This document shows, in pieces, positions 22,001 to 33,400 of a stretch of 64,000 nt of DNA (its first letter is position 1; every line of letters starts with the position of its first letter). The notes beneath the pieces were generated by a model. That model had not been told where the DNA came from. It saw only the letters and a list, made by a program, of their open reading frames with translations, and did no database searches. Both the position numbers and the translations under genes were made by a program. The DNA lies in NCBI RefSeq assembly GCF_003598715.1, contig NZ_QZFU01000016.1:1054001-1118000 (forward strand), read 5' to 3'. Source of the stretch: Nocardia panacis. GTDB taxonomy: Bacteria > Actinomycetota > Actinomycetes > Mycobacteriales > Mycobacteriaceae.

Positions 22001-24358
22001 CTGGCCCCGAATTCGGTGGCGCTCATGCAGGTGCTGGGCACCACCTTCGCCTCGGGTCTGCACGACGCGCAGCTCATCCCGACGCTCAAGCGCAAAGAGG
22101 ACGAGTCGGCGGGTGTAATCGCCGCGCTGGCCCAGCTGTATGTGCACGGGCACCGGGTGGATCTGCCCTCGCTGCTGCCCGCGGGCGACTACGCCGATAT
22201 TCCGCGCACCGTCTTCCTGCGCAAGGAGTTCTGGCCCAACGTCCGCATGTCCACCGGTGGCGGCGGCGCCGTCCCCGGCGCGCATGTGGCGCTGCCGGAT
22301 GGGCGGCACGCGTGGGAGGTGCGGGCCGAGGCCGTCACCGATCTCGCCGCGCTGGTGCGTTCGGCCGCCGCGCAGGTGCTGAGCGAGATGTCGCTCGGCG
22401 CGAGCATTCCGCACGGCGCGGTGCCCACATCGGGCACGCTGACCACCACGCTCACCCGGCATCCGGGCGGCGCTTCGGTGCAGGTGCACGCCAAGGAGGG
22501 CGCGTCGTTCCGGCTGCTGTTCGACGCGGTGGTCGCTTCCGCCGCGCCGCTGCCGGAAATCGCTGTCGCCGAGGCCGTTCCGGCCACGGCGGGCACCGAC
22601 GTCGCGGTCAGCGCCGAACTCGACGTGGTCGAAACCTTCGGCGACCGTTGGGATCCCCATGGCACCCAGACCCTGGAGCAGCGGCTGGCGCTGATCGTCG
22701 CCGAATCCATGGGCTACGCCGTCGAGGACATCCCCATGGAGATCCCGCTCATGGAACTGGGCCTCGACTCGCTCATGGCCATGCGCATCAAGAACCGCGT
22801 CGAATACGAATTCGACATTCCGCAGTTGCAGATCTCGGCCGTGCGCGACGCCAGCCTGTCCGAGGTCGCCAAGGTGCTGCGCTACGCGGTGGAGCATCGC
22901 GACGAAGTCCAGGCCATGGCGGATAAGCAGGCTGCGGGCGAGGCGGGCGAACTCGGCGCGGACGATTTCGCGGGCGCCGCGCGCGCCGCCCTCGCGGCGG
23001 GCGGCGATCCGGCCGCCGCCGTGCGTGCTGCCGCCGAGGGCGATTCGGCTGTCGACGCCGCGCCCGCTCCGACTTCACCTGTGGCAGCGCCTGTTGCGCC
23101 TGCGGCGGTGACTGTCGCGCCTGCGGCGGAGCCGGTTTCGGCTCCCGAACCGGTGCGCGAGTCCACACCGCTGCCGATCGAGGCCGCCGCGGTGCTCACA
23201 CACGAGGAGGCGCCCGCACCTGCCCCGACGCCCGCACCCGCCGTGGCGCCCGCACCTGCGCAGGGAGCCGAGGACGATGTCCCGCCGCGCGACAACGCCG
23301 AGCGCCTGACCTTCGCTTCGTGGGCGATCGTGACCGGCAAGTCGGCGGGCGGCATCTTCAACAACCTGCCGATCCTCGAGGAGGAATTGGCCGAGAAGTT
23401 GGCGGCCCGGCTGACCGAGCGCATCGGCGCGGAGGTCACCGTGGACGATGTGCTCGACTGCGAGACCATCGAGCAGCTCGCCGATATCGTGCGCGAGCTG
23501 CAGGATTCGGGCAATGAGGTGGACGGGTTCGTGCGTCCGCTGCGTCCGCGCGCCGCGGGTTCGAATGCGGTGCCGGTCTTCGTCTTCCACGCCTCCGGCG
23601 GCAACACCCTGGTCTATGAGCCGCTGCTGAAGCGGTTGCCCGCCGAGACGCCGATGTACGGATTCGAGCGGGTGGACGGTTCGATCGAGGAGCGGGCGCG
23701 CCAGTATCTGCCCGAGCTGCGCAAGATCCAGGGCGACGGACCGTATGTGCTCTACGGCTGGTCGCTGGGCGCGGTGCTGGCGCTGCAGGTCGCGCAGCTG
23801 CTGCGGGCCGAGGGCGCGGAGGTGCGCATGGTCGGCCTGATCGATCTGGCCATCCCGGTCGAGCTCGAGGACAACAGTCCCGAGGAGCGGATCCGTCGGA
23901 TCGAGCGCTACCAGGCCTTCGCGAAGAAGACCTACAACGTCGAGGGCGATCTGTCGCCCGAGCAGGTGCGGACGCTGGCCGAGGCGTCCGATGGCGAGCA
24001 GATCAAGATGATCGGCGATCTGGCCAGGTTGAGCGGCACCAAGATTCCCGGCGGTGTGCTCGAACATCAGCGCACCTCGTGGATCGATAGCCGCGAACTG
24101 CAGCGGATCTCGCCGTCGTACTACGGCGGCGCCGTGACGCTCTACCTCGCCGACATCTACCACGACGGCATGATCGAACTCGAGCCGCGTTTCGCCGAGC
24201 GCAGGCCCAATGGCGGCTGGGACGAATACATGGAGAACCTCGAGGTCATCCACATTCCGGGCGATCATCTGCAGATCGTGGACGAGCCGCGCATCGGGCG
24301 CATCGGCGCGGATCTGACCGCGAAGCTCGCGGAGATCGAGGCGAAAGGGGCCAAGTGA
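19037..24358 (+). CDS. pks13: Polyketide synthase Pks13, mycolic acid condensase
   Basis: Performs the final Claisen condensation of meromycolyl and carboxyacyl chains and releases the alpha-alkyl beta-ketoacid onto trehalose. The 1773-residue protein has the family order ACP-KS-AT-ACP-TE: N-terminal carrier Ser78 in FGLASRD; ketosynthase Cys320 in DTACSS with His455 (EAHGTGT) and His495 (NFGHLESG); acyltransferase Ser803 in VGHSMGE; second carrier Ser1245 in LGLDSL; a long Ala/Pro/Val linker (about 1320-1420); thioesterase Ser1576 in YGWSLGA with His1744 in [15 protein letters not shown] lies four bases before the ATG; the TTG at 19034 is less likely. The stop overlaps accD4 by four bases. 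Confidence 0.98.
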   Translation: MADNEGTPQTEIDPAAAEAAGISPDFLVGNEALKTGATTDISVPELREWMRKWIAEATGQSLELITVDRPMEEFGLASRDMLALGGDIEDVTGVILTATVVYQHPTIASLAERIINGEPDIPEQFVDDAFYQSISADEAHDIAIVGLSTRLPSAGDTPESTWEFLINRGDAIRELPEGRWEEFTSEPEVARAVAEANTLGGYLDASVIKGFDAEFFAMSPVEVERVDPQQRLAMELTWEALEHARIPASQLRGTPVGVFVGSSSNEFQLIAALGLGKTDAKTPASAEAYAILGSVSALIANRVSYFFDFRGPSVAMDTACSSTLVAVHQAVSALRAGEADLAVAGGLNLMLSPMASLGFDRNGGVAKDGHIKAFSKDADGMVRAEGGGMVVLKRLVDAERDGDRILAVVKGSAINNDGRSNGIVAPNPDAQAEVLRRAYRDAGIKPTEVDYIEAHGTGTAIGDPVEADALARVIGRGRDADRPALLGSAKTNFGHLESGAGAASLAKVLMAFQHNVIPPNINYTGPSPHIPFDQARLRVVTEPTEFPRYSGVATVGISGFGFGGANAHVVVQEYVPASESVVAESDSTVDDTEAVAVAVESAIEALAAQTDSPEPEWSAERVEPLPVILAVSGYLPSRRRRAAADLADWLESEAGQATPLIDVARSLAKRSHWRSRGAVPATTHEQAVVGLRAIAAGKPGTGVFTADAPAAMGPVWVMAGFGAQHRKMGKQLYQENSIFRRAVDQVDELVLDEAGYSIREMILDDAQDYDVGTSQVGIFTIQIGLAAVLRAHGAEPEAVVGHSMGEVAGAYISGGLNLEDAVRVICARSRLMGEGEAMISDADVRNMAIVELGAAEIEAMLPQFPDVEMAVFAAPTNTVIGGPRDQVAAIVAQVEAAGKFARVLQTRGAGHTSQMDPLLGELAAELAGIEPSRLQTGLFSTVNKEQFYRPGNGPIHIEDYWVKNMRHAVYFTNAVKLAVDIGHTTFLELAPNSVALMQVLGTTFASGLHDAQLIPTLKRKEDESAGVIAALAQLYVHGHRVDLPSLLPAGDYADIPRTVFLRKEFWPNVRMSTGGGGAVPGAHVALPDGRHAWEVRAEAVTDLAALVRSAAAQVLSEMSLGASIPHGAVPTSGTLTTTLTRHPGGASVQVHAKEGASFRLLFDAVVASAAPLPEIAVAEAVPATAGTDVAVSAELDVVETFGDRWDPHGTQTLEQRLALIVAESMGYAVEDIPMEIPLMELGLDSLMAMRIKNRVEYEFDIPQLQISAVRDASLSEVAKVLRYAVEHRDEVQAMADKQAAGEAGELGADDFAGAARAALAAGGDPAAAVRAAAEGDSAVDAAPAPTSPVAAPVAPAAVTVAPAAEPVSAPEPVRESTPLPIEAAAVLTHEEAPAPAPTPAPAVAPAPAQGAEDDVPPRDNAERLTFASWAIVTGKSAGGIFNNLPILEEELAEKLAARLTERIGAEVTVDDVLDCETIEQLADIVRELQDSGNEVDGFVRPLRPRAAGSNAVPVFVFHASGGNTLVYEPLLKRLPAETPMYGFERVDGSIEERARQYLPELRKIQGDGPYVLYGWSLGAVLALQVAQLLRAEGAEVRMVGLIDLAIPVELEDNSPEERIRRIERYQAFAKKTYNVEGDLSPEQVRTLAEASDGEQIKMIGDLARLSGTKIPGGVLEHQRTSWIDSRELQRISPSYYGGAVTLYLADIYHDGMIELEPRFAERRPNGGWDEYMENLEVIHIPGDHLQIVDEPRIGRIGADLTAKLAEIEAKGAK

Positions 24359-25899
24359 GCACCACCGCTGAGAAACTCGCCGACCTGCGCGAACGCCTGG
24401 AGCTCGCGCAGGAGCCCGCGGGTGAAGCGGGAGTGGCCAAGCGGGCGCGCAAAGGTATTCCGAGCGCCCGCGACCGGATCAATATGCTGCTCGATCCCGG
24501 CAGTTTCGTCGAGATCGGCGCGCTGGTGCGCAAACCGGGCGATCCGGCGGCGCTGTACGGCGATGGCGTCGTGGTCGGGCACGGATTGGTCGAGGGGCGC
24601 CCCATCGCGGTGTTCTCCCACGATCAGACCGTGTACGGCGGCTCGGTGGGGGAGATGTTCGGCCGCAAGGTGGCCGGGATCATGGAGTTCGCGGCGCGGG
24701 TCGGCTGCCCGGTGGTCGGTATCAATGATTCCGGTGGTGCGCGGGTGCAGGAGGCGGTGACCTCGCTGGCCTGGTATGCCGAGCTGGGGCGTCGCCAGGA
24801 GCCGCTTTCGGGCCTGGTGCCGCAGATTTCGATGATCCTCGGCAAATGCGCGGGTGGCGCCGTCTACGCCCCGATCAATACCGATGTGGTGGTGGCGACC
24901 GAGGAGGCGTACATGTTCGTCACCGGTCCCAAGGTGATTCGCGAGGTCACCGGCGAGGATGTCAGTCTGGAGGAATTGGGCGGCGCGCGCAGTCAGGCCG
25001 AGTACGGCAATATCCACCACGTCGCCGAGGACGAGGCGGCCGCATTCCGTTGGGTGCGCGAGTATTTGAGCTATCTGCCGACCAGCTGTCAGGAACTGGC
25101 CCCGGTGGTGAATCCCGGCCTGGAGCCGGATACGACGGATTCGGATCTGGAGCTGAATTCGCTTGTGCCGGACTCGGATAACGCCGGCTACGATATGCAC
25201 GAGATTCTGCTGCGCATCTTCGACGACGGTGCGTTCCACGAGGTGGGCGCGACGGCGGGCCGCAATATCATCACCGGATTCGCCAGGGTGGACGGGCGCA
25301 GCGTCGGTGTGGTGGCCAATCAGCCGATGGTGTACGCGGGCGCGCTCGATGCCAGAGCCTCGGATAAGGCGGCCCATTTCGTGCGCCTCTGCGACGCGTT
25401 CGAGATTCCGCTGGTATTCGTCGTGGACACACCGGGATTCCTACCCGGTGTGGAACAGGAGAAGATCGGCGTCATCAAGCGCGGCGGCCGATTCCTGTTC
25501 TCCTTCGTGGAGGCCACGGTGCCCAAGGTGACGGTGGTGATCCGCAAATCCTATGGCGGCGGGTATGCCGTGATGGGTTCCAAACAGCTCGGCGCGGATG
25601 TGAATCTGGCCTGGCCGACGGCGCGTATCGCGGTGATGGGTGCGGAGAGCGCGGTATCGCTCATCGGCGGTAAGCAGTTGGCGGCGGCCCCGGAGGAGCA
25701 GCGGGCGGCCATGCGGCAGCAGATGATCGACTTCTACAACGCGACCATGGCCACGCCGTGGGTGGCGGCCGAGCGCGGCTATATCGACGCGGTGATCGAG
25801 CCCGCGACGACGCGGCTGGAATTGCGACGCGCCTTGCAATTGCTGCGGGACAAGAGTTTGGCCCGCAATCCGCGCAAGCATCACCTGCTGCCGCTATAG
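24355..25899 (+). CDS. accD4: Acyl-CoA carboxylase carboxyltransferase AccD4
   Basis: Beta subunit (514 residues) of the long-chain acyl-CoA carboxylase that makes the 2-carboxyacyl extender for Pks13. The carboxyltransferase fold is clear: [15 protein letters not shown], the first oxyanion region [37 protein letters not shown] and the C-terminal [49 protein letters not shown]. The GTG start overlaps the pks13 stop. The biotinylated AccA3-type subunit is not in this window. A terminator follows, closing the fadD32-pks13-accD4 unit. Confidence 0.97.
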   Translation: MSTTAEKLADLRERLELAQEPAGEAGVAKRARKGIPSARDRINMLLDPGSFVEIGALVRKPGDPAALYGDGVVVGHGLVEGRPIAVFSHDQTVYGGSVGEMFGRKVAGIMEFAARVGCPVVGINDSGGARVQEAVTSLAWYAELGRRQEPLSGLVPQISMILGKCAGGAVYAPINTDVVVATEEAYMFVTGPKVIREVTGEDVSLEELGGARSQAEYGNIHHVAEDEAAAFRWVREYLSYLPTSCQELAPVVNPGLEPDTTDSDLELNSLVPDSDNAGYDMHEILLRIFDDGAFHEVGATAGRNIITGFARVDGRSVGVVANQPMVYAGALDARASDKAAHFVRLCDAFEIPLVFVVDTPGFLPGVEQEKIGVIKRGGRFLFSFVEATVPKVTVVIRKSYGGGYAVMGSKQLGADVNLAWPTARIAVMGAESAVSLIGGKQLAAAPEEQRAAMRQQMIDFYNATMATPWVAAERGYIDAVIEPATTRLELRRALQLLRDKSLARNPRKHHLLPL

Positions 25900-25919
25900 C
25901 CGATCGAACCGCAAAAGAT

Positions 25920-25950
25920 TAGGGCCGCAACCCGATGGGGTGCGGCCCTA
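25920..25950. terminator. Terminator between accD4 and the convergent cyclophilin gene
   Basis: Ten-bp stem TAGGGCCGCA (25920-25929) with TGCGGCCCTA (25941-25950), plus an inner CCC/GGG after one mismatch and a short loop. Symmetric position between two convergent stops suggests use in both directions. Confidence 0.7.
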
Positions 25951-25977
25951 TCTCTGTCGACTTCGCTGAGTGGCGAA

Positions 25978-26478
25978 TCAGGCGGCCAGCGCGGCGGATT
26001 CGATCACGACGTCGTCGCGCGGCACATCCTGGTGCCCGCCCTTCGAGGAGGTGGAGACGGCGGCGATCTTGTCGACCACGTCATTGCCCTCGGCGACGCT
26101 GCCGAAAACCGCGTAACCCCACCCGGACGGGTTCGGTGCGGAGTGGTTCAGGAAATCGTTGTCGGCGACATTGATGAAGAACTGCGCGGTGGCCGAATGC
26201 GGATCATTGGTGCGCGCCATGGCCACGGTGTAGCGGTTGTTCTTCAGGCCGTTGTTGGCTTCGTTCTGGATCGGGGCCTGGGTGCCCTTCTGCTTCATCT
26301 CCGTGGTGAAGCCGCCGCCCTGAATCATGAAACCGGGGATGACGCGGTGGAAGATGGTGCCGTTGTAGTGGCCCGCGTTGACGTAGTCCACGAAGTTGCG
26401 CACCGTATTCGGCGCTTTGGCATCGTCCAGATCCAGGACGATCTTTCCGTAGTTGGTCTCGAGATTCACCTTGGTCAT
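25978..26478 (-). CDS. Cyclophilin-type peptidyl-prolyl cis-trans isomerase
   Basis: A 166-residue single-domain cyclophilin without signal peptide, so cytoplasmic. The family core is intact: [28 protein letters not shown] (catalytic Arg in FHRVI), [21 protein letters not shown] and WGYAVFGSV. The ATG at 26478 has GGAAGG upstream. The frame stays open upstream through the tandem repeat array, but that extension is Arg/Pro-rich and not cyclophilin-like. It is divergent from the emb gene, across the repeat array at 26551-26746. Confidence 0.93.
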   Translation of the reverse strand: MTKVNLETNYGKIVLDLDDAKAPNTVRNFVDYVNAGHYNGTIFHRVIPGFMIQGGGFTTEMKQKGTQAPIQNEANNGLKNNRYTVAMARTNDPHSATAQFFINVADNDFLNHSAPNPSGWGYAVFGSVAEGNDVVDKIAAVSTSSKGGHQDVPRDDVVIESAALAA

Positions 26479-26550
26479 ACCCCTACCTTCCCATGCCTGC
26501 CCGATTTCCCGAATATCTCGGCGCGCCACGGACTTGCGCGCGGTGCGGTA

Positions 26551-26746
26551 TTCGCGGCGGAGCCGCAGTGTGGTATTCGCGGTGGAGCCGTGGTGTCGCA
26601 TTCGCAGCGGAGCCGCAGGGTCGCATTCGCGGTGGAGCCGCAGGATCGTTTTCGCGGCGGGGCCGCAGGGTCGCATTCGCGGTGGGGCGGGAGGGCCGCA
26701 TTCGCGGTGGAGTCGCCGGTGTCGTAATCGCGGCGGAGCCGCAGTG
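26551..26746. repeat. Tandem array of eight 25-bp GC-rich units
   Basis: Units start at 26551, 26576, 26601, 26626, 26651, 26676 and 26701 with exact 25-bp spacing, and an eighth follows after one extra base. The core is TTCGCGGYGGAGCCGCAG followed by a variable GGTCGCA. GCGGCGGAGCCGC within the unit can form a five-bp stem with a three-base loop. The array fills most of the divergent space between the cyclophilin and emb start codons, so it may lie in the emb leader or promoter. Confidence 0.9.
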
Positions 26747-26775
26747 ATCTATTGCACCCGCTAGCATTGCCAATC

Positions 26776-29700
26776 GTGCCCGACGCCGCTACAGCAGTCC
26801 TGACAAAGGTGGTCCCCGCTCCGGCGGCGACTTCGCGTGACTTCCGCACGGCGCGCCTGATAGCGCTGATCGCGGGGGTGCTGGGGGCGCTGTTCGCGTT
26901 GGCGACGCCGTTCCTGCCGGTGACGCAGACGACGGCGGAGTTGAACTGGCCGCAGGGCGGCACGCTGGGCAGCGTGCAGGCGCCGCTGATGTCGCAGGTG
27001 CCGATCGATCTGCGGGCCAGTATCCCGTGTGCGGCGGTGGCCGAACTGCCCGCGCAGGGCGGCATGCTGTTGGCGACCGCGCCGCCGCAGGGCGACAGGG
27101 CCGCGTTGGAGGCGATGTTCGTCCGCGTCTCGGACACCACGGTGGATGTGGTGGACCGCAACGCGGTGGTGGTGAGCGCGCCGCGCGAGAAGATGGGCGA
27201 ATGTACGGCGCTGGTCATCGACTCGGATATCAACCGGACCATCGGTGAGTTCCAGGGCCTGACCAATGACAAGGGCGAACCGGTCCGCAATGAGATGGTG
27301 CTGGATCTGCGCCCGCAGGTGGTGGGCGTCTTCACCGATCTGCAGGGCGCCGCCCCTGCCGGGCTGTCGCTCAATATGACCGTCGATACCCGCTTCTCCT
27401 CCAGCCCCACCTGGATCAAGCTGACGGCGATGATCGCCGCAGTGCTCGGCACCCTCATCGCGCTGGGCGCGCTGGCCAGGTTGGACGCCAGCGACGGTCG
27501 CGGTCATCGCCGCTTCCTTCCCGCCAACTGGCTGCGCTTCACCTGGGTCGACGGCGCGGTGATCGGCACGCTGCTGCTGTGGCATTTCGTCGGCGCGAAC
27601 ACCTCCGACGACGGCTACATCCTCACCATGGTCCGGGTGGCCCCGCACGCGGGCTATATGGCCAACTACTTCCGCTGGTACGGCGTGCCCGAGGCGCCGT
27701 TCGGCTGGTACTACTACGTCATCCAGGCGTTCGCCCAGATCTCCACGGCCAGCCCGTGGGTGCGGCTGCCCGCGCTGTTCTGCGCCATCCTCTGCTGGAT
27801 GGTGATCAGCCGCGAGGTGGTGCCCCGGCTCGGTCGCGGCGTGCGGCTCAGCAAGGTGGCGCTGTGGACGGGCGGACTGGTGTTCCTGGCCTTCTGGCTG
27901 CCCTATGACAACGGTCTGCGCTCGGAGCCGATCGTCGCGCTCGGCGCGCTGCTGACCTGGGTCTCCATCGAGCGGGCCATCGCCACCGGCAGGTTGCTGC
28001 CCGCCGGGGTCGCGGTGCTGGTGGCGGCGTTCACGCTGGCCGCCGCCCCCACCGGGTTGATGTGTGTGGCGGCGCTGCTCGCGGGCATCCGGCCGATGGT
28101 GAAGATCGTGGTGCGCCGCAGACGCGATTTCCTGGCCAAGGGCTACGGCGGTTGGAGTGCGACGCTGCCATTGCTCGCGCCGATCCTGGCGGCCGGTGTG
28201 CTGGTGCTGACGGTGGTCTACAGCGATCAGACCTTCGCGGGTATCCAGGAGGCCAACCGGGTCCGGCAGTTGGCCGGTCCGAATCTGGCCTGGTACGAGG
28301 ACTATCTGCGCTACTACTACCTGTTCGTGCAGACGGTCGACGGTTCGCTGCCGCGCCGGTTCGCCTTCCTGATCATGCTGCTGTGCCTGTTCACCACCAT
28401 GCTGGTGCTGCTGCGGCGCAGGCGGGTGCCGGGTATCTCCAGCGGTCCGACCTGGCGGTTGATGGGTGTCGTGCTCGGCACCATCTTCTTCATGATGTTC
28501 AACCCGACCAAGTGGACCCACCACTTCGGCGCCTACGCCGGGATCGCGGGTTCACTGGCGGCGGTCACGGCCGTCGCGGTGTCGGCGAGCGCGCTGCGGG
28601 CGAGCAAGAATCGCGCGATCTTCCTGTCCGGGTTGATGTTCGTGCTCGCGATCTCCTTCTCCGGCATCAACGGCTACTGGTATGTATCCAGCTTCGGGGT
28701 GCCGTGGTTCGACAAGCCCATCTCGCTGAGTGGCCACCAGTCCAACACGCTCATGCTGGCGCTGTTCGGATTGGCGCTGGCGCTGGTGGCCTGGTTGGCG
28801 CTGCGGGAGGAGTACGTGGGCGCCAAGGCGGGGCCGAAGTCGACGCGCGGCAGACAGATTCGGCGTTTCGCCGCGATCCCGCTCACGCTGGTGGCGGCGG
28901 GCATGGTGGCGCTGGAGGTGCTCTCGCTGGTCAAGGGCGCGTACTCGCAGTATCCGGCGTATTCGCTGGCCCGCTCGAATTACGATGCGCTGACCGGCAA
29001 TTCGTGTGGTCTGGCCAATGACGTGCTGGTCGAGGCGGATGTGAACGCGGGCAACCTGGCGCCCATCGAGGATCCGGCCCACCCGAACAAGAACGGTGAT
29101 CCGCTCGCCGGTCCGGATCCGGTGGCCTTCGATCCGAATGGCGTCCCCGACGACCTGTCCGCCGACAGCGTCGAGGTCAAACCGGGCACCGGCAACACCT
29201 CCACCCAGTCTGTCGGCGCGGCCTTCGAGAAGGGGCAGAGCGCGGGCACCGGCGGCGGCAAGGGGTCGCGCGGTGTCAATGGCAGCACCGTGGCATTGCC
29301 CTTCGGTCTCGATCCGGCGACCACCCCGATCATGGGCAGCTATCAGAGCGGTATGCAGCAGCCCGCGCATCTGGTGTCGAGCTGGTATCAGCTCGCCCCG
29401 CGCGCGGCGGACAAGCCGCTGGTGGTCATCTCGGCCGCCGGTCGCATCCTGTCCGTCGACGACACCGGTTCGGAGAAGTACGGGCAGTCGCTGCTGGTCG
29501 AGTACGGCAAGAAGCAGGACGACGGCAGCGTGCAGCGGCTGGGCACCTACCTGCCGCGCGATATCGGGCCGTTCCCGTCCTGGCGCAATCTGCGCATCCC
29601 GCTCGACGCGCTGGCCCCGGAGGCCGACGCGGTGCGCATCCTGGCCAATGATCCGATCCTGATCGGCGATCAGTGGTTGGCCTTCACCCCGCCCCGGATG

Positions 29701-30090
29701 CCGAAGTTGGAGCCGCTCAACACCTTCCTCGGTTCGCAGCAGCCGATCCTGGAGGACTGGGCGGTGGGCTTGCAGTTCCCGTGCCAGCGGCCCCTCGATC
29801 ACAAGAACGGCGTCGCGGAGGTGCCCGGCTACCGCATCCTGCCGGATCGTCCGCTGGCCATCAGCTCGACCAATACCTGGCAGGCAGAGGAGTTCGGCGG
29901 GCTGCTGGGTTGGGCGCAGATGATGGCGCACTCGGTGTCGGTGCCCACCTATCTCGAGCACGACTGGGCACGCGACTGGGGTTCGCTCGAGCGCTACGAC
30001 CAGTACTACCGGGCCACCCCGGCACAGCTCGAGACCGGAACGGCCGAGCGCTGGGGTTGGTGGACCCCTGGTCGGCTCAGGGTGTTCTAG
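26776..30090 (+). CDS. Arabinosyltransferase, EmbA/B/C family (copy 1)
   Basis: Integral membrane GT-C arabinofuranosyltransferase using decaprenyl-phospho-arabinose to build arabinan; the ethambutol target family. The GTG at 26776 gives 1104 residues, the usual size; a TTG at 26752 is the alternative. An N-terminal helix, a periplasmic jelly-roll-like domain (about 40-215) and about 14 helices follow, then a large C-terminal periplasmic carbohydrate-binding domain (about 700-1104). The catalytic Asp pair is D278/D279 in NTSDDGYIL, and the residue matching the ethambutol hot spot EmbB Met306 is Met285. Stands alone on the plus strand, convergent with the second emb gene. Which mycobacterial Emb it matches best cannot be settled by eye. 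Confidence 0.93.
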   Translation: MPDAATAVLTKVVPAPAATSRDFRTARLIALIAGVLGALFALATPFLPVTQTTAELNWPQGGTLGSVQAPLMSQVPIDLRASIPCAAVAELPAQGGMLLATAPPQGDRAALEAMFVRVSDTTVDVVDRNAVVVSAPREKMGECTALVIDSDINRTIGEFQGLTNDKGEPVRNEMVLDLRPQVVGVFTDLQGAAPAGLSLNMTVDTRFSSSPTWIKLTAMIAAVLGTLIALGALARLDASDGRGHRRFLPANWLRFTWVDGAVIGTLLLWHFVGANTSDDGYILTMVRVAPHAGYMANYFRWYGVPEAPFGWYYYVIQAFAQISTASPWVRLPALFCAILCWMVISREVVPRLGRGVRLSKVALWTGGLVFLAFWLPYDNGLRSEPIVALGALLTWVSIERAIATGRLLPAGVAVLVAAFTLAAAPTGLMCVAALLAGIRPMVKIVVRRRRDFLAKGYGGWSATLPLLAPILAAGVLVLTVVYSDQTFAGIQEANRVRQLAGPNLAWYEDYLRYYYLFVQTVDGSLPRRFAFLIMLLCLFTTMLVLLRRRRVPGISSGPTWRLMGVVLGTIFFMMFNPTKWTHHFGAYAGIAGSLAAVTAVAVSASALRASKNRAIFLSGLMFVLAISFSGINGYWYVSSFGVPWFDKPISLSGHQSNTLMLALFGLALALVAWLALREEYVGAKAGPKSTRGRQIRRFAAIPLTLVAAGMVALEVLSLVKGAYSQYPAYSLARSNYDALTGNSCGLANDVLVEADVNAGNLAPIEDPAHPNKNGDPLAGPDPVAFDPNGVPDDLSADSVEVKPGTGNTSTQSVGAAFEKGQSAGTGGGKGSRGVNGSTVALPFGLDPATTPIMGSYQSGMQQPAHLVSSWYQLAPRAADKPLVVISAAGRILSVDDTGSEKYGQSLLVEYGKKQDDGSVQRLGTYLPRDIGPFPSWRNLRIPLDALAPEADAVRILANDPILIGDQWLAFTPPRMPKLEPLNTFLGSQQPILEDWAVGLQFPCQRPLDHKNGVAEVPGYRILPDRPLAISSTNTWQAEEFGGLLGWAQMMAHSVSVPTYLEHDWARDWGSLERYDQYYRATPAQLETGTAERWGWWTPGRLRVF

Positions 30091-30104
30091 CCTCCCGAAA
30101 TAGG

Positions 30105-30145
30105 TTCGGCCCGATGCGTTCTCACCGCATCGGGCCGAATTGCTT
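30105..30145 (+). terminator. Terminator after emb copy 1
   Basis: Perfect 14-bp stem TTCGGCCCGATGCG (30105-30118) with 30126-30139, seven-base loop, then TTGCTTT. Lies 15 bases after the stop codon. Confidence 0.85.
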
Positions 30146-30171
30146 TCCAGGGGCTGCTCGTTCGATACGGA

Positions 30172-30330
30172 TCACACTTTGCTCATCCTGCAGTGCAATT
30201 CGCGCCGCAGCACCTCCTGATCGGGTAACCGGTTCAGCACCCGGAGCACCGCAGGGCGCAGTTCCCGCTGCTCTTCTTCGCTGAGCAGCCCGACGAGATC
30301 ACGCAGATCCATATCATCGAAGGCGGTCAT
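30172..30330 (-). CDS. Small acidic/basic helical protein, 52 residues, unknown
   Basis: A 52-codon open frame from ATG at 30330 to TGA at 30172, downstream of the second emb gene on the same strand. The predicted product begins MTAFDDMDLRDLVGLLSEEE and continues with alternating charged and leucine positions (ELRPAVLRVLNRLPDQEVLRREL), the pattern of two amphipathic helices, with a single Cys near the C-terminus. The composition is protein-like rather than the Arg/Pro/Ala-rich shadow typical of this genome. A weak GAGCAG precedes the ATG. No family recognised. It could be a small regulator or antitoxin-like protein, but nothing nearby supports a toxin. Confidence 0.5.
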   Translation of the reverse strand: MTAFDDMDLRDLVGLLSEEEQRELRPAVLRVLNRLPDQEVLRRELHCRMSKV

Positions 30331-30400
30331 GCTGCTCAGATTACGTCGCTACCGGCGAGTCGTCAGCACATCAAATCCCCTGTGGCAGTAAAAGGGCCGA

Positions 30401-33400
30401 CTATCGGGCCTTGATGGGCGCGTCTTTGGCCCACCCGCCGCGAGTCTCGACCTCGACACCGATCTCGGCCGGTGCGGCCGAGGTCCACGGGGTGAATTTC
30501 TCCAGTGCGCCCCAGTCCTTGGACCAGTCGTGGTCGAGGTAGGTGGGGATGGTCTGCGCGTTGAGCAGCAGGCCGGTCCAGCCCAGTGGGCCGCCGCCGA
30601 TATCGTCCTGCCAGGCATTCGAGGCGTCCTGGCCGACACGGTCCGGCAGGATCCGCCAGCGCGGGATCTCGGCGACACCGTCGTGATGGTAGAAGGGCCG
30701 CTGGCAGGGAAAGGCGAGGCCGACATGCCAGTCGAGCAGGACGGGATCGCCCGCGCCCTTTGGATCATCCGGTTTCACAAGGGAATTCAGCGGTGCGAGG
30801 CGGGGCAGTCGGGGCGGGGTCACGGCCAGCCAGATGCGCGGGGTGATGTCGCGATCCTCGGCCACCAGGCGCACGGCGTCGACGTCGGCGGGCAGTTTGT
30901 CCAGCGGGACGCGCAGGTTGCGCCAGCTCGGCGCGGGGCCGATATCGAGGGGCAGCACCGAGCCGAGTGTCCGCACCTCGCCGTTCGCTTCGCGCACACC
31001 GTATTCCAGGCGCAGGTCCGCGCCGTAGGTGGTGACGCCGTCGGCGTCGACGGAGCGGATCCGGCCCGCCGCGGTAATGGCCAGCACCCGGTAGGCCGGA
31101 TCGTCGGGTCGGTCGAAGCGGTACCACCGGGAGGTCATGGTGGCGACCTGCTGCTCACCCTCCGCATAGCTGCCCATGACCGGCGTCTTGGCCGGATCCA
31201 AGCCGAAAGGCAGTTTGACAGTGCTGCCATTGAGGCCGGTTCGCGTGTTCTTGCCGCCGCCGGTGCCCGCGCCGGTGGTGTGCGAGGTCTTGTTCTTGGA
31301 GTCGGTGCTGACCGAGTTCGCGCCGCCGGTCACCGTCTCGTCCGCGTCGGCGGTCAGGTCGGCGGCCACCCCGTTGGGGGTGAATCCCGTTGCCTGCGCG
31401 GCCAATCCGTCGGCGGGCGACCCGGTGTACGGGGTCAGCAGCGAATCGGCGGTATCGGTCTCCGCCAGCACCTCGTCGGCGAGGCCGCACGGCTTGCCCA
31501 CCAAGGAGTTCAGGTTCTGCTTGGCGACCGAGTAGGCCGGGTACTGGGTGACGGCCGCCTTGGCCAGCGAGGCCACCTCGAACAGCACCAGCGCGGCGGC
31601 CGCGATGGTCAGCGGGGCAGCCGCGACAGCCCGAGGGGCGGCGGCTATGCGATCGAAACGCGTGGGCTCCGTACGCTTTCGATACGGGTCGCGGTAGTGC
31701 TCCCACAGCGCCCACAGCAGCGCGAGCACACTCAGCCCGAGGAACAGCGTCGAAAAGCCCTTGCCCGCGATGAGCGGGGCCTTGTCCCACCACGGCACGC
31801 CGTAGCTGGACACGTACCACCAGCCATTGGAGCCGGTGAAGGTCAGCGCCAGCAGGAACAGCACCGCCGCCGCGAACAGCGCCCTATTGCGGGAGGAGCG
31901 AATCCCATTGCTGCCCACCGCCACCGCGGCCAACGCGGCCAGCGATCCGGCCAGCCCGGCGTAGACGCCGAAGTGGTGGGTCCACTTGGTGGGGGTGAAC
32001 ATCATCAACAGCAGCGAGGCGAAGACGATGCCGAGGATGCGCACCGACGGACCGCGCGAGGTACCCGGTATGCGGCCCTTGCGCAGCACCTGGAGCACGC
32101 AGACCAGCAGGCACAGCAGCATGACCAGCACGCCGAAGCGGCGCGACAGCGAACCGTCGGGGGCCAGCATGAACAGCGAATCCCAGCGGGTGCGCTCGTC
32201 GAACCACGCCACATTGGGGCCGACGAGGGTGCGCACCCTGGTGGCCTCCATGACGGTGGCCAGCGTCTGATCGGCGAAAACCACGGTGAGCACCAGGGTC
32301 CCGGCGGCCAGTCCCGGCGCCAGCAGCGCGCCGTAGCGCAGTGCGGCCGGTCCGCGCCCGCGCGCCCGCTTGATGATGATCTGCAATACCGGCCGTGAGC
32401 CCGCGATGAGCGCGGCCACGCAGATCAAGCCGGTCGGTCCGGCGGCGAGGGAGAACGCGGCGATGAGCACCGCCGCCGCGGCGGGCAGCAGTCGCCCGGT
32501 GGCGATGGCGCGTTCGATGGAGCACCAGGTCAGCAGCGCGCCGGCGGCGATGAGCGGTTCGGGGCGCAGACCATTGTCATAGGGCAGCCAGAAGGCGAGG
32601 AAGACCAAACCCGCTGTCCAGAGCGCGATTCCGTTGCGTCGCACCCGAGCACCCAAGCGCGGCAGCACCTCCCGGCTGATCACCAGCCAGCAGGCGACAC
32701 CCGCCGCCAGCGCGGGCAGCCGCATCCACGGGCTGGCGTCGGTGACGCGGGTCATCCAGGCCAGCACCTCGTAGGACCAGCCGAAGGGCGCCTCGGGCAC
32801 CCCGAACCAGCGGTAGTAGTTGGCCATATAGCCCGAAGGTTCGGAAACCCTGGCCATATTCAGGATGTAGCCGTCGTCGGAGGTGTTCGCGCCGAGGAAG
32901 TGCCAGACCGCGAGCGTGCCGAGCACCGCGGCGTCGGCCAGGGTGAAACGCCACCAGTGCCGAGGCAGGAAACGTCGGGGCCTGCGCCCGTCGGAGGTGT
33001 CCAGCAGGTGCAGCGCGAACAGCGCTACGAGCGTGCACACCGCCGCCGCGATCATGGCGGCAAGTTTGAGCCAGGACGGGGTGGAGGAGAAGCGCGAGTC
33101 GATATCCAGATGCGCGCGCGCGCCGTCGAGTCGATCGGCGGGCAGATCGGTGAACATCCCCACCACCTGCGGCCGGATATCGCGGGTGACGGTATTGGTG
33201 AAGGCGGTCCCGTCGAGCCGGTGCGCGCCGGTGAATTCGACGGTGGTGGCCTCGGCGGTCGAGGTGACCGCCACGCCTTGGCAGCCGGTGATCTCGGCGA
33301 CCGGCGCGGACAGCATGGGGATATCGCGCAGCAGCACCGCGAGCGTGCCATCGGTCACCGTGACGACCAGACCCTTGGTGGCGGCCTGACCCGAATCCAC

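Noticed and set aside
18989..22897. 1302-codon open frame antisense to pks13
   Set aside because: Arg/His/Gly-rich composition, no motifs, and it lies wholly opposite a gene with complete domain and catalytic motifs; typical GC-rich shadow frame.
26551..26746. CRISPR array
   Set aside because: Units abut one another without unique spacers, are degenerate, and no cas genes are near.
26475..27458. Minus-strand frame of 327 codons running through the 25-bp repeat array
   Set aside because: The end reads as degenerate Arg/Pro repeats and the rest is antisense to emb; the unit length of 25 would shift frame in each copy.
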